The notes: generated by a model from the sequence alone, not told the origin. Positions 1-8,885 are shown, counted from the stretch's first letter. The stretch is 64,000 nt of DNA from DASRHT01 sp035293765 (GCA_035293765.1 DATGMF010000035.1:130624-194623), one strand, 5' to 3'. Program-made: numbers and translations.

Positions 1-847
1 CAATGTCGCTCTTGAACTGCGCATCGGTATAGCCACCGAGCGCGGATGAGAGGCCAGAGTCTACACTGAACGTCACTGCGCCCGCGTTGTTCGGATCGGC
101 ATTGGCGAAGGCGACGGCGACGATGTCGAAGTTGGAGTTGACATCGGTCAGCCGCAGCGGCGTCGCCCCGTTGGTAAAGTCCTGCCAGTAGCCAGTCAGC
201 AGGTGTTTGGGCAGTCCCCCGCCGCATGATGGGCATGGCGTGGGTGTGGGCATCGGGGTGGCAGTTGGCTGAGGCGTGGGCGTCGGTGGAGTATTGGTCG
301 GTGTGGGCGTGGGGGTATTGGTGGGCACAGGGGTCGGTGTGCTTGAGCCTGCCGGACCGCTCAAAACGATATCATCAACATCGACGCTACCCTGCGCGTA
401 CCAACCATGCACAAAGATGGTAATGCTGGTCGCCGAGGCAGCTGTGGTGAATGGGACTGTGAGCTGAGTATAACTCGTGCTGGTGGTCCAGGTGCTGCTG
501 CCGTTAAGGACGCCAATGTAGGCAAAGGGGCCGTTAAGGAAGCCACTGAGCGTATAGGCGGTGTTGGGCTGGACGCTAATCGTTTGTGTACACTGACCTG
601 TGGTCGAACTGGTGGGATTCATTTGCAGAGCAAACGATCCGCTATGGACCGGACTGCTTACGACCGCATCCCCGGCATCACAACTCCAGCTACTGAGATT
701 CCCGGTCTCAAAACCTGCATTGCTGACCAGATTGCTGGTGGCAAGGGCGTTTGAGGTCCGATTAGAAAGAAAAATTGTACCAAGACTTCCAATGATCAAT
801 ATCATGGTGATAGCGGTAAGCATGAGAAGACGCGAAGAACGCAGCAT
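1..847 (-). CDS. Secreted GH18 chitinase with N-terminal carbohydrate-binding module, 3' end cut by window edge
   Basis: The reading frame is open from the ATG at 847 to the left edge (about 282 codons). A strong AAGGAGAG ribosome site precedes the ATG. Residues 1-37 form a signal peptide or anchor (hydrophobic stretch ending near SNALA). Residues about 38-175 resemble a CBM4/9-type beta-sandwich (NLVSNAGFETGNLSSW opening, VDVDDIVL closing strand). A Pro/Thr linker (repeated PTPTPTNTP) follows at about 182-215, and then the start of a GH18 barrel (LTGYWQDF, then a VAVAFAN strand). The catalytic DxxDxDxE motif lies outside the window. Family knowledge: such proteins hydrolyse chitin outside the cell. 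The call is firm for domain order; chitinase rather than another GH18 activity is inferred. Confidence 0.85.
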   Translation of the reverse strand, partial: MLRSSRLLMLTAITMILIIGSLGTIFLSNRTSNALATSNLVSNAGFETGNLSSWSCDAGDAVVSSPVHSGSFALQMNPTSSTTGQCTQTISVQPNTAYTLSGFLNGPFAYIGVLNGSSTWTTSTSYTQLTVPFTTAASATSITIFVHGWYAQGSVDVDDIVLSGPAGSSTPTPVPTNTPTPTPTNTPPTPTPQPTATPMPTPTPCPSCGGGLPKHLLTGYWQDFTNGATPLRLTDVNSNFDIVAVAFANADPNNAGAVTFSVDSGLSSALGGYTDAQFKSDI

Positions 848-1076
848 GGTAGCTCTCCTTGCAGCCATGTGCTCAACCATCCCGACAAGGGCGTGGCTGA
901 TCTATGCTATGGCACAATAGCATACGATATACGGTATTGACGAAATCACCTCTATCTATCGGTCGGACTCGTAACGAGCGGTTCTAGACATAATCATAGA
1001 GGATCGTGGTATTATTGTCAAGATGTCTATACCACTAAATGCAGGAAAAAGTTGCAATCATGAGGAAAATAGCGTA

Positions 1077-1865
1077 TTACCGCCCTTGCCAGTTCGGTTT
1101 GCGCTTCTCCAGATAGGCCCGCACTCCTTCGGCGAAATCCGCGCTACCGTAGATGCGTGCCACTACGGCGTCGAAATCGATAGCCTCTGCCGCCGCGTTC
1201 AGCCGCTTTTGCGCTTCTTTCGTGGCCCAGATTGTGAGGGGAGCGAGCGAGCTGATTTGTTGGGCAACTTCGGTTACGCGGGTCATGAGCTGCTCTTCAT
1301 CGACTATCGCGGTCAGAAAGCCACATTGCGCGGCGTCAGCGGCGGTGAGTAAGCGTCCGGTGAAAAGCATTTCTTTGGTACGCATTGCGCCAAAAGCATT
1401 GACAAGATGCTGGTAGTTTTTATGTGTGATGCAGTTGCCCAGCGTGCGCGCTATCGGGACGCCGAAGCGAGCGGCAGGAGTGGCGTAACGCAGATCGCAA
1501 GCTGTGGCAATGACAATGCCAGCGCCGACAGCATACCCGTGAATTGCTGCGATGGTTGGCTTAGTGATAGTGTAGAGGCGCTCGACGATGGCTTCCATCG
1601 TATGCTCGTAAGCAACGCCGTCTTCGCCGGTAAAGCCTTGAAATTGCTGAATATCGGTCCCGGCTGCGAACGCCTTGCCCTCTCCACGGATAATGAGGGC
1701 ACGAACGGTATCGTCGGCTTCGAGCTTCTCAAGATGTTTTTCCATCTGCTGATACATCGTCCATGTGAGTGCGTTGAGCGCGGTGGGACGAGATAAGGTA
1801 AGGATGGCTATCTGGCCGTTTTGTTCGAGCAGCACGGCTCCTGCATCGGCGTTTTCGGTTGACAT
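1077..1865 (-). CDS. Crotonase-fold enoyl-CoA hydratase/isomerase family protein
   Basis: The protein has 262 residues, the usual crotonase length, with GGGGGAACTG before the ATG. The oxyanion-hole segments are present (AFAAGTDIQQF and HGYAVGAG), as is the C-terminal ending typical of the family (FAEGVRAYLEKRKPNW). Both glutamates that activate water in classical enoyl-CoA hydratase seem to be replaced: the position in GAGIVIATACD holds Val and the one in FGVPIARTLG holds Ile. It is therefore probably not a standard hydratase; an isomerase, hydrolase or dehalogenase-like activity on an acyl-CoA is possible. It lies divergent from a CoA-transferase gene, which suggests a shared acyl-CoA pathway. 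The substrate cannot be told from the sequence. Confidence 0.85.
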   Translation of the reverse strand: MSTENADAGAVLLEQNGQIAILTLSRPTALNALTWTMYQQMEKHLEKLEADDTVRALIIRGEGKAFAAGTDIQQFQGFTGEDGVAYEHTMEAIVERLYTITKPTIAAIHGYAVGAGIVIATACDLRYATPAARFGVPIARTLGNCITHKNYQHLVNAFGAMRTKEMLFTGRLLTAADAAQCGFLTAIVDEEQLMTRVTEVAQQISSLAPLTIWATKEAQKRLNAAAEAIDFDAVVARIYGSADFAEGVRAYLEKRKPNWQGR

Positions 1866-1980
1866 TCAGTTCCCCCGCTTTGTATAGTTTTATCTGATCT
1901 GGATAGAACTATTTTAGAGTATCATATATGGCGAGATGACAGTCCAGACATACGTATCTATCAGGGAAAGAGAGCAGAGT

Positions 1981-3213
1981 ATGCCAGCCGCACTCGCGGG
2001 CATCCGTGTGTTAGATTTGACGCAAATCATGGCCGGGCCGTTTTGTGCCATGCTCCTGGCCGATCTGGGGGCTGAAGTGATCAAAATCGAGAATCCTCGT
2101 GGCGGAGACGATTCGCGGCGCATGGCCCCGCCTTATTATAACGGCGAGTCGGCGGCCTTTATCGCGATGAACCGCAACAAGTACGGGATCGCCATTGATA
2201 TTCGCACGCCAGCCGGCAAAGAGATGCTCTGGCGCTTGATCGCGACGGCGGATGTGCTGGTCGAGAATTTCCGTCCAGGCACGATGGAGCGGCTTGGCTT
2301 CGGCTTTGAGGCGGTGCATGCCAGGCATCCCGCGCTGGTCTACTGCTCTATCTCCGGCTTTGGGCATACGGGTCCGTATAGCGAGCGCGGCGGCTTCGAC
2401 CTGGTGGCGCAGGCCATGAGCGGCGTACTCTCGGTCACCGGCTCTGCTGAAGAACCGGCCAAAGTAGGTGTGCCTATCAGCGATCTTAACGCGGGACTGT
2501 ATGCCAGCCATGCTATCCTGGCGGCTCTGCTCTCGCGCACCCGTACAGGAGAAGGGCAATATATTGATACCTCGCTCTTCGAAGCCGCGCTGGCCTATAC
2601 TATCTGGGAATCGAACGAATACTGGGCCACCGGAACGGCTCCGCAGCGTCTGGGTACGGCTCACCGCTTATCGGCCCCCTATCAGGTGTTTGCGACCGCC
2701 GATGGCTGGATTGCGATTGGTGCGGCCAATCAGCGCAACTGGGAGCTGCTGGTCAGGGCGCTGGATCGCGTTGACCTGCTACAACAGCCACAGTTTGCCA
2801 CCAACGCCGACCGCATGGCTAATCTGGCCGAACTTGTGGAGACGCTCACGGCAACCCTGAAGACGCGCGCAACGAGCGCATGGTTGGGGATACTGGAGGA
2901 AGCTGGCGTTCCCTGTGGGCCGGTTTTGACGCTTGACCAGGTCTATCAGCATCCACAGGTGCAGGCGCGCGCGATGGATATCGAGGTCGAGCATCCCATC
3001 GCGGGTCGCATCCATGCCATCGGCTTTCCCGTCAAGTACTCCAGCACGCCTCCGCAACTCTACCGCCCCGCTCCTGTGTTGGGGCAGCATACCACCATGA
3101 TACTGGAGTCGCTCGGCTATACGCCTGAACAATGCCGCCAATTTGAGGCTGATGGCAGCATACTCGATCCGCATATGGAGCGTCCTGATGCGCAAGAGGA
3201 TAGGCAACAATGA
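1981..3213 (+). CDS. Family III (CaiB/BaiF-type) CoA-transferase
   Basis: The protein (410 residues from this start) opens with LAGIRVLDLTQIMAGPFCAM, followed by LADLGAEVIKIENPRGGD. These are hallmarks of family III CoA-transferases, which move CoA between carboxylic acids through an enzyme-bound aspartyl-CoA intermediate. The expected Asp region is present near FDLVAQAMSGVLSVTG. The frame also allows an ATG at 1936, but 1981 gives the family's normal N-terminus and has a purine-rich AGGGAAAGAGAG upstream. The gene diverges from a crotonase gene and overlaps the next ORF by 4 nt (ATGA). The substrate is unknown; formyl-, carnitine-, mesaconate- or bile-acid-type donors are all possible in this family. 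Confidence 0.92.
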   Translation: MPAALAGIRVLDLTQIMAGPFCAMLLADLGAEVIKIENPRGGDDSRRMAPPYYNGESAAFIAMNRNKYGIAIDIRTPAGKEMLWRLIATADVLVENFRPGTMERLGFGFEAVHARHPALVYCSISGFGHTGPYSERGGFDLVAQAMSGVLSVTGSAEEPAKVGVPISDLNAGLYASHAILAALLSRTRTGEGQYIDTSLFEAALAYTIWESNEYWATGTAPQRLGTAHRLSAPYQVFATADGWIAIGAANQRNWELLVRALDRVDLLQQPQFATNADRMANLAELVETLTATLKTRATSAWLGILEEAGVPCGPVLTLDQVYQHPQVQARAMDIEVEHPIAGRIHAIGFPVKYSSTPPQLYRPAPVLGQHTTMILESLGYTPEQCRQFEADGSILDPHMERPDAQEDRQQ

Positions 3214-3611
3214 TTATGGGCAATTTTATTTTTCCAGAGCTACGCTTCTGGGCGCTGGCTACTGCCTGGTGCGCAGCCATACTAATTTTCGGCGTGATTG
3301 GGTGTTTGATTATGAGCAATGTTCGTCATAGCGTTAAGGGATGGCAAACTGTTGCGCTTTTGCTTATCCTGGCTGTAGGGGGCTGGTCGTTAATGGTCGC
3401 TTTCAATGGGTATCAGCAATGGCTCGACATCGTTCATCATGCGCCAGCGCATGGACTCGGTTTCTATGCTCGTATCATTAATCAGTCTTATATAGTGGAC
3501 GTCCAGCGGTGTCAAATCCAGTTTGCTTTTACAGCCCTGCCGTTACTCTGGATAGGTTGGCATTTACTCAACCTTTTCAAGCAGAGAGCTGTCCCCTCTT
3601 TAGGTTTGTAG
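3210..3611 (+). CDS. Small membrane protein, unknown function
   Basis: The ATG overlaps the stop of the CoA-transferase gene (ATGA), which suggests translational coupling; an in-frame ATG at 3216 is an alternative start. The 133-residue product shows three hydrophobic segments: about 12-34 (FWALATAWCAAILIFGVIGC), 44-63 (TVALLLILAVGGWSLMV) and 104-122 (FAFTALPLLWIGWHLL). A soluble loop between the second and third carries His and Tyr residues. I recognise no family. The coupled position suggests co-expression with the CoA-transferase but not a role. Confidence 0.6.
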   Translation: MIMGNFIFPELRFWALATAWCAAILIFGVIGCLIMSNVRHSVKGWQTVALLLILAVGGWSLMVAFNGYQQWLDIVHHAPAHGLGFYARIINQSYIVDVQRCQIQFAFTALPLLWIGWHLLNLFKQRAVPSLGL

Positions 3612-3619
3612 GTTAAAAG

Positions 3620-3697
3620 ATGTCAGCACAATGCCCACAATGCGGCGCTCTCCTTCCGGCGGAGAGCACCTGTCAAATGCTTATGGCAAACTGGTGA
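3620..3697 (+). pseudogene. Truncated N-terminus of a zinc-ribbon protein (DUF5946-like remnant)
   Basis: A 25-codon ORF reads MSAQCPQCGALLPAESTCQ and then quickly stops. A CPxCG zinc-ribbon start followed by a conserved third Cys resembles the N-terminus of DUF5946-type proteins, which are normally about 150-200 residues. No continuation was seen in the other forward frames before the convergent crotonase gene. The family resemblance is from memory and needs a search. A GGCCACG/CGTGGCC inverted repeat at 3711-3740 follows and may be a weak terminator. Confidence 0.35.
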
Positions 3698-3754
3698 AAC
3701 AATGGGCGCGGGCCACGTTGCAACAGATGGCCTCGTGGCCTCTCTAAAATGTCT

Positions 3755-4546
3755 TTATTCGCTTGTAAAGCGTGGCTTGCGCTTCTCCAGGAAGGCGGTC
3801 ACGGCCTCTTTATGCTCGGCTGTGCCATGCGCCATCGCCTGCATGCCTGCCGACATCTCAAGCAATGCCTCCAGCTTGATTTGCGTCGCTTCACGGAACA
3901 GGCTCTTGGTCATGCGCAGAGCGTAGCCGGGGTTGACAGCGATCCGCTGAGCGAGGTCATGAGCTGCTGCAAGCAATTGCTCATCGGGTACGACCTTTGA
4001 GACCAATCCGCAGGTCAGGGCCTCGGTTGCGTTGATGGGGTCGCCGGTAAAGGCCATCTCATAGGCTTTAGAAAGTCCCACGATGCGCGGCAAGAACCAG
4101 GCTCCGCCGTCGCCCGGGATGATGCCGAGCTTGACGAAACTCTCCGCAAAAAACGCGCCCTCGCTGGCGATGCGAATATCGCACATACAGGCAAGATCGC
4201 AGCCCGCGCCCACGGCGGCTCCGTTCACGGCTGCGATGATGGGAACCTCAAGGGCGAAGAGGGCGCGCGGGATGCGCTGAATGCCGTTGAGATACCAGGT
4301 GCGTATCTCCACCGGAGAAAGGGTGGCGAGGTCGCCAATTTTCTTGAGATTGCCGCCCGATGAGAATGATTTACCTGCGCCCGTGAGGATGACGGCGCGC
4401 ACACGCTGGTCTTTGTTGATGCGTTCAATGATGCTGATAAAATGTTCGATCATGTCGCTGTCAGAAATAGCGTTGCGGGTCTCCGGCCTGTTGAGCGTCA
4501 CCACGACGATAGGGCCTTCCTGTTCATAAAGGATCGGATCGCTCAT
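3755..4546 (-). CDS. Crotonase-fold enoyl-CoA hydratase/isomerase family protein (PaaG-like)
   Basis: The 263-residue protein has a clear crotonase fold: SFSSGGNLKKIGD and NGAAVGAGCDLACMCD form the oxyanion hole, and FAESFVKLGIIPGDGGAWFLPR forms the next active-site helix. The first classical hydratase Glu is Asp here. The second position is occupied by Phe, and an Asp appears in the PGDGG turn, the pattern seen in PaaG-type isomerases and other non-hydratase members. GGGAGAGAG precedes the ATG. It ends convergently with the 3620 remnant and lies upstream of nothing obviously linked; the carotenoid operon ends just behind its start. An isomerase acting on an unsaturated acyl-CoA is the best guess. 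Confidence 0.88.
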   Translation of the reverse strand: MSDPILYEQEGPIVVVTLNRPETRNAISDSDMIEHFISIIERINKDQRVRAVILTGAGKSFSSGGNLKKIGDLATLSPVEIRTWYLNGIQRIPRALFALEVPIIAAVNGAAVGAGCDLACMCDIRIASEGAFFAESFVKLGIIPGDGGAWFLPRIVGLSKAYEMAFTGDPINATEALTCGLVSKVVPDEQLLAAAHDLAQRIAVNPGYALRMTKSLFREATQIKLEALLEMSAGMQAMAHGTAEHKEAVTAFLEKRKPRFTSE

Positions 4547-4600
4547 GCTCTCTCCCTATAATTTTTTTATCTGCCATATATTTTCGCACATCTGCCACTA

Positions 4601-6136
4601 TCATCGGAGAGCAGGGAGGTCCTGGTGTAAGAGGCGGCTGGTAATGCTGGCTGAGAGGAGCACTCCTGGTATGCCTGCGCCTGGATGGGTACCGGCTCCC
4701 ACGAAATAGAGCCCCCCAATCTGGCCCGAACGATTGTGTGGGCGGAAATAGGCGGACTGGAGCAGCGTTGGCTCAATGGAGAAGGCAGCTCCCAGGTAGC
4801 TGCGCAACTCGGTGGCGAAATCTGGCGGCGTGAAAGTATGCTCGGTTACAATGCTTGCTGATAGACCCTCCAATCCGGCGTGTTGCTCTAAAAAATGAAT
4901 GATTTTGTTGCGAAATGCTCTTGTCTCCTTTGTCCAGTCAACGCCATGTGCCAGGTTAGGAACGGGGGCGAGAATATACAGGCTTTCTCCACCGGGAGGG
5001 GCCATTGATGGGTCTGTGCGCGTGGGCGTATGCAGGTAGAGCGCCAGATCATCCGGCAATCCCGGACCGTCGAAAATTTCCTGGACAAGCTTCTTATAGT
5101 CATCAGGCATGATGATAGTGTGATGGCGGAGCCGAGGATATTGCCGGTTCAATCCCAGGTAGAGCAGAAAACAGCTCATGGAGTAACGATAACGCTTCAT
5201 TTGCTTACATGTGTTTGTAATATCATGAGAGGGTGGCAGGAGTTTAAGATAGGTGGATGCAACATCGCTATTAGCAACGATAGCATCGCTCTGGAGTACT
5301 GTTCCATCTTCCAGCAATACGCCTGTTGCTCGCTTTTCTTGGAGCAGAATCTGTTCCACGGCATTGCCACAGCGAATTTCGCCTCCCAGATCGCGCAGAA
5401 GCTTTTCCATCGCCGTAACGAGGGTATACATCCCCCCTGGTGTGTAATGTACTCCTCCCAGGCGTTCAAGGTATGGTACCACGCTGTAGATGGCGCTGGC
5501 GCGGAACGGGTTGCCGCCGATGAAGAGCGGATGGAAGGAGAAGACCATGCGCAGTTGCGGGTTGTGAAAATAGCGCGAAACGTAGCTATAGACGCTGCGC
5601 TGCGCTCCCAGGCGTACCAGTTCAGGAGCAACACGCAAGAAGCTATTGAGTGTGAGAAAGGGCTGTTCTGCCAGGTCAACGAAGGCGCATCGATAAATAC
5701 GCTCCGTTGCCGCGAGAAATGCGCGGTAGGCCGCGACATCATGTGGCTCAAATTTGGCGATCTCGGCTTCATCCTGCGTGGCGGAACCCCAGTAGTCAAA
5801 ATAGCGTCCATCCTGGAAACAGATGCGATAGAACGGGTTGAGACGTAGAAGTTGAACGTCATCGTGCAGGTTGCGTCCGGCAGCGCGCCAGAGATCTTCC
5901 AGCAAATGGGACGCGGTAATCAGGCTTGGTCCCATATCAAAGGTAAAACCGTCGGCCTTGAGCTGGTAGGCGCGACCTCCCAGGCGTGCGCGCGCTTCCA
6001 CCAGCGCCACAGCATGACCTGCTGCCTGGAGGCGAATCGCGGCAGCCAGTCCCCCAAAGCCTCCGCCAATCACGATAATCCTGTTCTGACGTTGACGTAT
6101 GGCAGGTGTAGCAGTATGGGTAAAGACCTGTGTCAT
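4601..6136 (-). CDS. crtI: Phytoene desaturase family carotenoid FAD oxidoreductase
   Basis: The 511-residue protein carries an N-terminal FAD-binding Rossmann motif (IIVIGGGFGGLAAAIRLQAAG, residues about 20-40), followed by VEARARLGGRAYQLKADGF and FDMGPS, the characteristic CrtI start. The C-terminus holds the second FAD signature (LYFVGAGTHPGAGIPGVLLSA). Length and motifs match bacterial phytoene desaturases, which convert phytoene stepwise to more conjugated carotenes at the membrane. It is the last gene of the carotenoid operon: its ATG overlaps the preceding stop by 4 nt. CrtI, CrtN, CrtD and carotene ketolase/oxygenase relatives share these motifs, so the exact number of desaturations is not certain, but as the only desaturase here CrtI is most likely. 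Confidence 0.9.
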   Translation of the reverse strand: MTQVFTHTATPAIRQRQNRIIVIGGGFGGLAAAIRLQAAGHAVALVEARARLGGRAYQLKADGFTFDMGPSLITASHLLEDLWRAAGRNLHDDVQLLRLNPFYRICFQDGRYFDYWGSATQDEAEIAKFEPHDVAAYRAFLAATERIYRCAFVDLAEQPFLTLNSFLRVAPELVRLGAQRSVYSYVSRYFHNPQLRMVFSFHPLFIGGNPFRASAIYSVVPYLERLGGVHYTPGGMYTLVTAMEKLLRDLGGEIRCGNAVEQILLQEKRATGVLLEDGTVLQSDAIVANSDVASTYLKLLPPSHDITNTCKQMKRYRYSMSCFLLYLGLNRQYPRLRHHTIIMPDDYKKLVQEIFDGPGLPDDLALYLHTPTRTDPSMAPPGGESLYILAPVPNLAHGVDWTKETRAFRNKIIHFLEQHAGLEGLSASIVTEHTFTPPDFATELRSYLGAAFSIEPTLLQSAYFRPHNRSGQIGGLYFVGAGTHPGAGIPGVLLSASITSRLLHQDLPALR

Positions 6137-7728
6137 AATGGAGAACCCCCTTTTATCATAGAAGAATCTGTAACAGCCGAGCCCTGATAGGAGAGCGCCC
6201 TCACACGTTCCTCGATAGCGAGGAGTAATTGTTCGGCATGGGCAAATTCGTGCCGGAAATATGCATGACCGAAACGCAGTGTGGCATGCCAGCGCCCACG
6301 CGGACGCGTATAGATCAGGCCAGCCGGGACAATCGCCACTTGCGTTCGCCCGTCCCTTTCTGCCATTGTTACTAAGCGTGCAAGACCCGGGCGAAATGGC
6401 AGGAATGTATCAATATCGGTTTTTGGCGTTGGAGCCGGATCAATATTAGGATAAGCTTCTGGAAAAATCACCAGTGCCTCTCCATTGCGGAGCAAACGAA
6501 CGGAATCCCTGACAGCGCGGCGTAAATAAGAACCGTGCTCGTCTGCTGTATAAGCGCTATTTTCGCTGCCATCCTGCTCGCGTAGCCGTTCATCTCTTAA
6601 TACAATCGGCCAATTTGCCATGTGGCATGCCGGCTCCATGAAACGGCGCACGAAGGGTTGTTTGACCCAATCGAGCGCAACAAGAATATGGATTGGTCGT
6701 GGTATAGCATGGAGCAGGATAGCGCCATCATAAAAATGGTGGACATGACGTGCCGCGATCAGTACGGGGCCTTTCTCTGGCAGGTGTTGCAGGCCCTCTA
6801 TGGTGAAATCAACATTGCGCTTGACAATAATTCTGCTCAACAGGCGCATTGTCAGCCATGACATTACCTCGCTGGTGGGTTTGCTGCCCGTAGGAGTATC
6901 GCGGGGAGGAGCTTTTTCGCGCAGCAAAAGGGCCAGCGAAGCCGGTAGCAGGCCGAAAATTACGGCCATGAGCGAAGGAATCCAGAGACCGACGCCCAGA
7001 TTCAGTCCGATGGCAAACATAATATTGGCGGCATAGACGCCAAAGGGGAGCCAGACGGTGAGTTGGCGTGTCTCCAGATCGGTTCGCCAGAGCAGGCGGC
7101 TCACGCTCATATAGATCAGGCCGTTGCACGTCCAGCCGACCAGGTTGCGAACGGGCATGCCGAAGTAAGGGCCAACATCATGCCAGATCCAGAAATGCAC
7201 CGGCAGGTATTTGCTAGCCATCGCCGGATCAAGCGCGAGATCCCAGGCCGTCAGAAAATAGGCTCCCAGCACCAGCGCCCAGAGCGTATGGTGGCGGAGC
7301 CGTAGCTTTCTCACGATCACAGTAGCGAGAATATAGGCGGTAAAACCCATATAGAACCAGGAGAGCGGGATAGAATAGGGAACAAGCCCGGCGACTTTGA
7401 AGCCCAGGAAGCTGGTATAGGAATAGGCTCCGAAGGGGAAACCCGTGCTGGTGCCAAGCAATTCCATCCCTAGAGAGATAATTGTGGAGGCGGCAAAGAA
7501 GATCAGGGTCTTTCCAGATCCAATAAAAAGCAGGCCGAAGAGCAGCATGGTGGCTGCTCCAAAAAGGATATGCAGCGAGCCAGCGTAGGTAATGCCAAAC
7601 TGAAAGACCTGTCCCGCTAAGGGGCTGCCGCTCCATAGCTCTGGATGTGGCAGGGCGATTAGAAGGCCCGCCAGACCAAATGCGAGGGCGGCGAGATGGC
7701 AGATGAAAAGAGCTTTGACCACTTTCAC
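6133..7728 (-). CDS. cruF: CruF-type carotenoid hydratase fused to a PlsC-type acyltransferase
   Basis: The start is a GTG that overlaps the preceding stop (GTGA) with GGAGG six nt upstream; a longer upstream reading of the frame overlaps the glycosyltransferase gene and is rejected. The 531-residue product has two parts. Residues about 1-265 form a polytopic membrane domain of the DUF422/CruF family (GMELLGTSTGFPFGAYSY, AWDLALDPAMA, GMPVRNLVGW), whose members hydrate the psi end of carotenes. Residues about 290-531 form a glycerol-phosphate-acyltransferase-like domain (AARHVHHFYDG, ALVIFPEAYPN, VPAGLIYTRP). In the first acyltransferase block, five residues rather than the usual four separate His and Asp. 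Family knowledge links CruF and a CruD-type acyltransferase to glycosylated, acylated carotenoids; here both are one polypeptide. Confidence 0.85.
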   Translation of the reverse strand: MKVVKALFICHLAALAFGLAGLLIALPHPELWSGSPLAGQVFQFGITYAGSLHILFGAATMLLFGLLFIGSGKTLIFFAASTIISLGMELLGTSTGFPFGAYSYTSFLGFKVAGLVPYSIPLSWFYMGFTAYILATVIVRKLRLRHHTLWALVLGAYFLTAWDLALDPAMASKYLPVHFWIWHDVGPYFGMPVRNLVGWTCNGLIYMSVSRLLWRTDLETRQLTVWLPFGVYAANIMFAIGLNLGVGLWIPSLMAVIFGLLPASLALLLREKAPPRDTPTGSKPTSEVMSWLTMRLLSRIIVKRNVDFTIEGLQHLPEKGPVLIAARHVHHFYDGAILLHAIPRPIHILVALDWVKQPFVRRFMEPACHMANWPIVLRDERLREQDGSENSAYTADEHGSYLRRAVRDSVRLLRNGEALVIFPEAYPNIDPAPTPKTDIDTFLPFRPGLARLVTMAERDGRTQVAIVPAGLIYTRPRGRWHATLRFGHAYFRHEFAHAEQLLLAIEERVRALSYQGSAVTDSSMIKGGSPL

Positions 7729-8885
7729 GATAAGCCTCCACGGATGAACGTGCGACCTCGCCAGGTGTGGCGGCGGCGTAAGGCGCTGATCCCGAGTTGA
7801 ATAGCAACCGGCAGATCGCATAACGGTGAAAACCAGTAAGACCAGGGCCGCCGCTGGTAGGCACGAGTGGTACCAACGAGAACTCCCAGTCGCATCATTA
7901 CCAGGACCCCATTGAGAAACCTGGCAACCCTGAAAGGAGATTTGCTTAACGACAGCAGCAGGAGTAGCGGCAGCGGTAGTGCCTGTACCAGCAAAATTTC
8001 CAGCCAACCAGGCAATGTATTGCTGCCTGAGAACTGATCGTGCATTGGCAGAGAGCGCGTCCAGTTGCGCCAGGCATCGCGCCAGTTTTCGTACATTTTC
8101 GTCGTTACCAGCTCGCCCGCTTCATAAAAACCGATGGTATAGCCCGCAGAGACGAGAGCCCGCGCAACCGTAATGTCTTCGCAGACCGAATCGCGTGCAA
8201 TGGTAAAACCGCCAGACTTCTCCAGCACATCGCGCCGCAAAAGAAAGCACTGACCGTTGGCCTGCACTGCGTTTATCTTGCGTATCGCATTTCCTGGAAT
8301 GCCGAAACGATAGACCAGGGTGGTCAGGAGCGAAGGATGGAGCAAGCCTTGCGCGCTATCTTCAACCTTTTGCAATGTCGCGATGCTCAGAGCCGCAAGG
8401 CTCCGTTTTCTGGCCTGCATCACCAGCGTCTCTGCCAATGCCGCTGCGGGCTGTACATCGGCATCGATAGTCAGAATCCAGTCGCAGTCGGGGTTGACCG
8501 CGTCCAGTCCTTTTTGTAGTCCCCAGACTTTTCCGTTCCAGGCAGGAGCGATAGGGGAGGCATCTATCAGGCGGATGCGAGGATCGCGCTGCCCATAGAG
8601 CCTGACCAGATCTTGCGTGCCATCGGTTGAACCGCCATCCACGACCAGAATTTCGGCCACTGTGATGCCTTGAGCGATTAACCCTTCCAGACAAGGAGCA
8701 AGACGCTTATATTCATTGAGAACAGGAACGATGATAGCAACGCGGTCTGCCGCTAAAGCCTCTCTATCTATCCTGACTGGCTGAATGCGCTCCCCTCCAG
8801 TTGTGTAAAGCAGACGTTTAAACACTCGTATGCCCAGTATGGCCTGGGCTATGGTGAGGATCAAGAAGAGATAATTCCTTTTCAA
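7725..8885 (-). CDS. GT2 family glycosyltransferase, likely carotenoid glycosyltransferase (CruC/CruG-like)
   Basis: A TTG start at 8885 has a perfect GGAGG six nt upstream and is preferred to the longer reading to 8942; it overlaps the end of crtB by 68 nt. The 386-residue protein has an N-terminal hydrophobic anchor, the GT2 core (IIVPVLNEYKRLAPCLEG, VVDGGSTDGT, TIDADVQPA with the DxD-type motif, GQCFLLRRD, CEDITVARAL, NWTRSL) and C-terminal membrane segments (about residues 295-345). Its place between crtB and cruF makes a carotenoid hydroxyl the likely sugar acceptor, as for CruC/CruG in green sulfur bacteria and cyanobacteria. The sugar is unknown. Confidence 0.85.
   Translation of the reverse strand: MKRNYLFLILTIAQAILGIRVFKRLLYTTGGERIQPVRIDREALAADRVAIIVPVLNEYKRLAPCLEGLIAQGITVAEILVVDGGSTDGTQDLVRLYGQRDPRIRLIDASPIAPAWNGKVWGLQKGLDAVNPDCDWILTIDADVQPAAALAETLVMQARKRSLAALSIATLQKVEDSAQGLLHPSLLTTLVYRFGIPGNAIRKINAVQANGQCFLLRRDVLEKSGGFTIARDSVCEDITVARALVSAGYTIGFYEAGELVTTKMYENWRDAWRNWTRSLPMHDQFSGSNTLPGWLEILLVQALPLPLLLLLSLSKSPFRVARFLNGVLVMMRLGVLVGTTRAYQRRPWSYWFSPLCDLPVAIQLGISALRRRHTWRGRTFIRGGLS

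Noticed and set aside
1006..1035. GTGGTAT/ATACCAC inverted repeat as terminator after the first crotonase gene
   Set aside because: The stem is short, the loop is 16 nt and there is no T-tract on the minus strand.
5030..5848. 272-codon plus-strand ORF
   Set aside because: It lies antisense within crtI, lacks a ribosome site and has the Cys/His-rich composition of a shadow frame.
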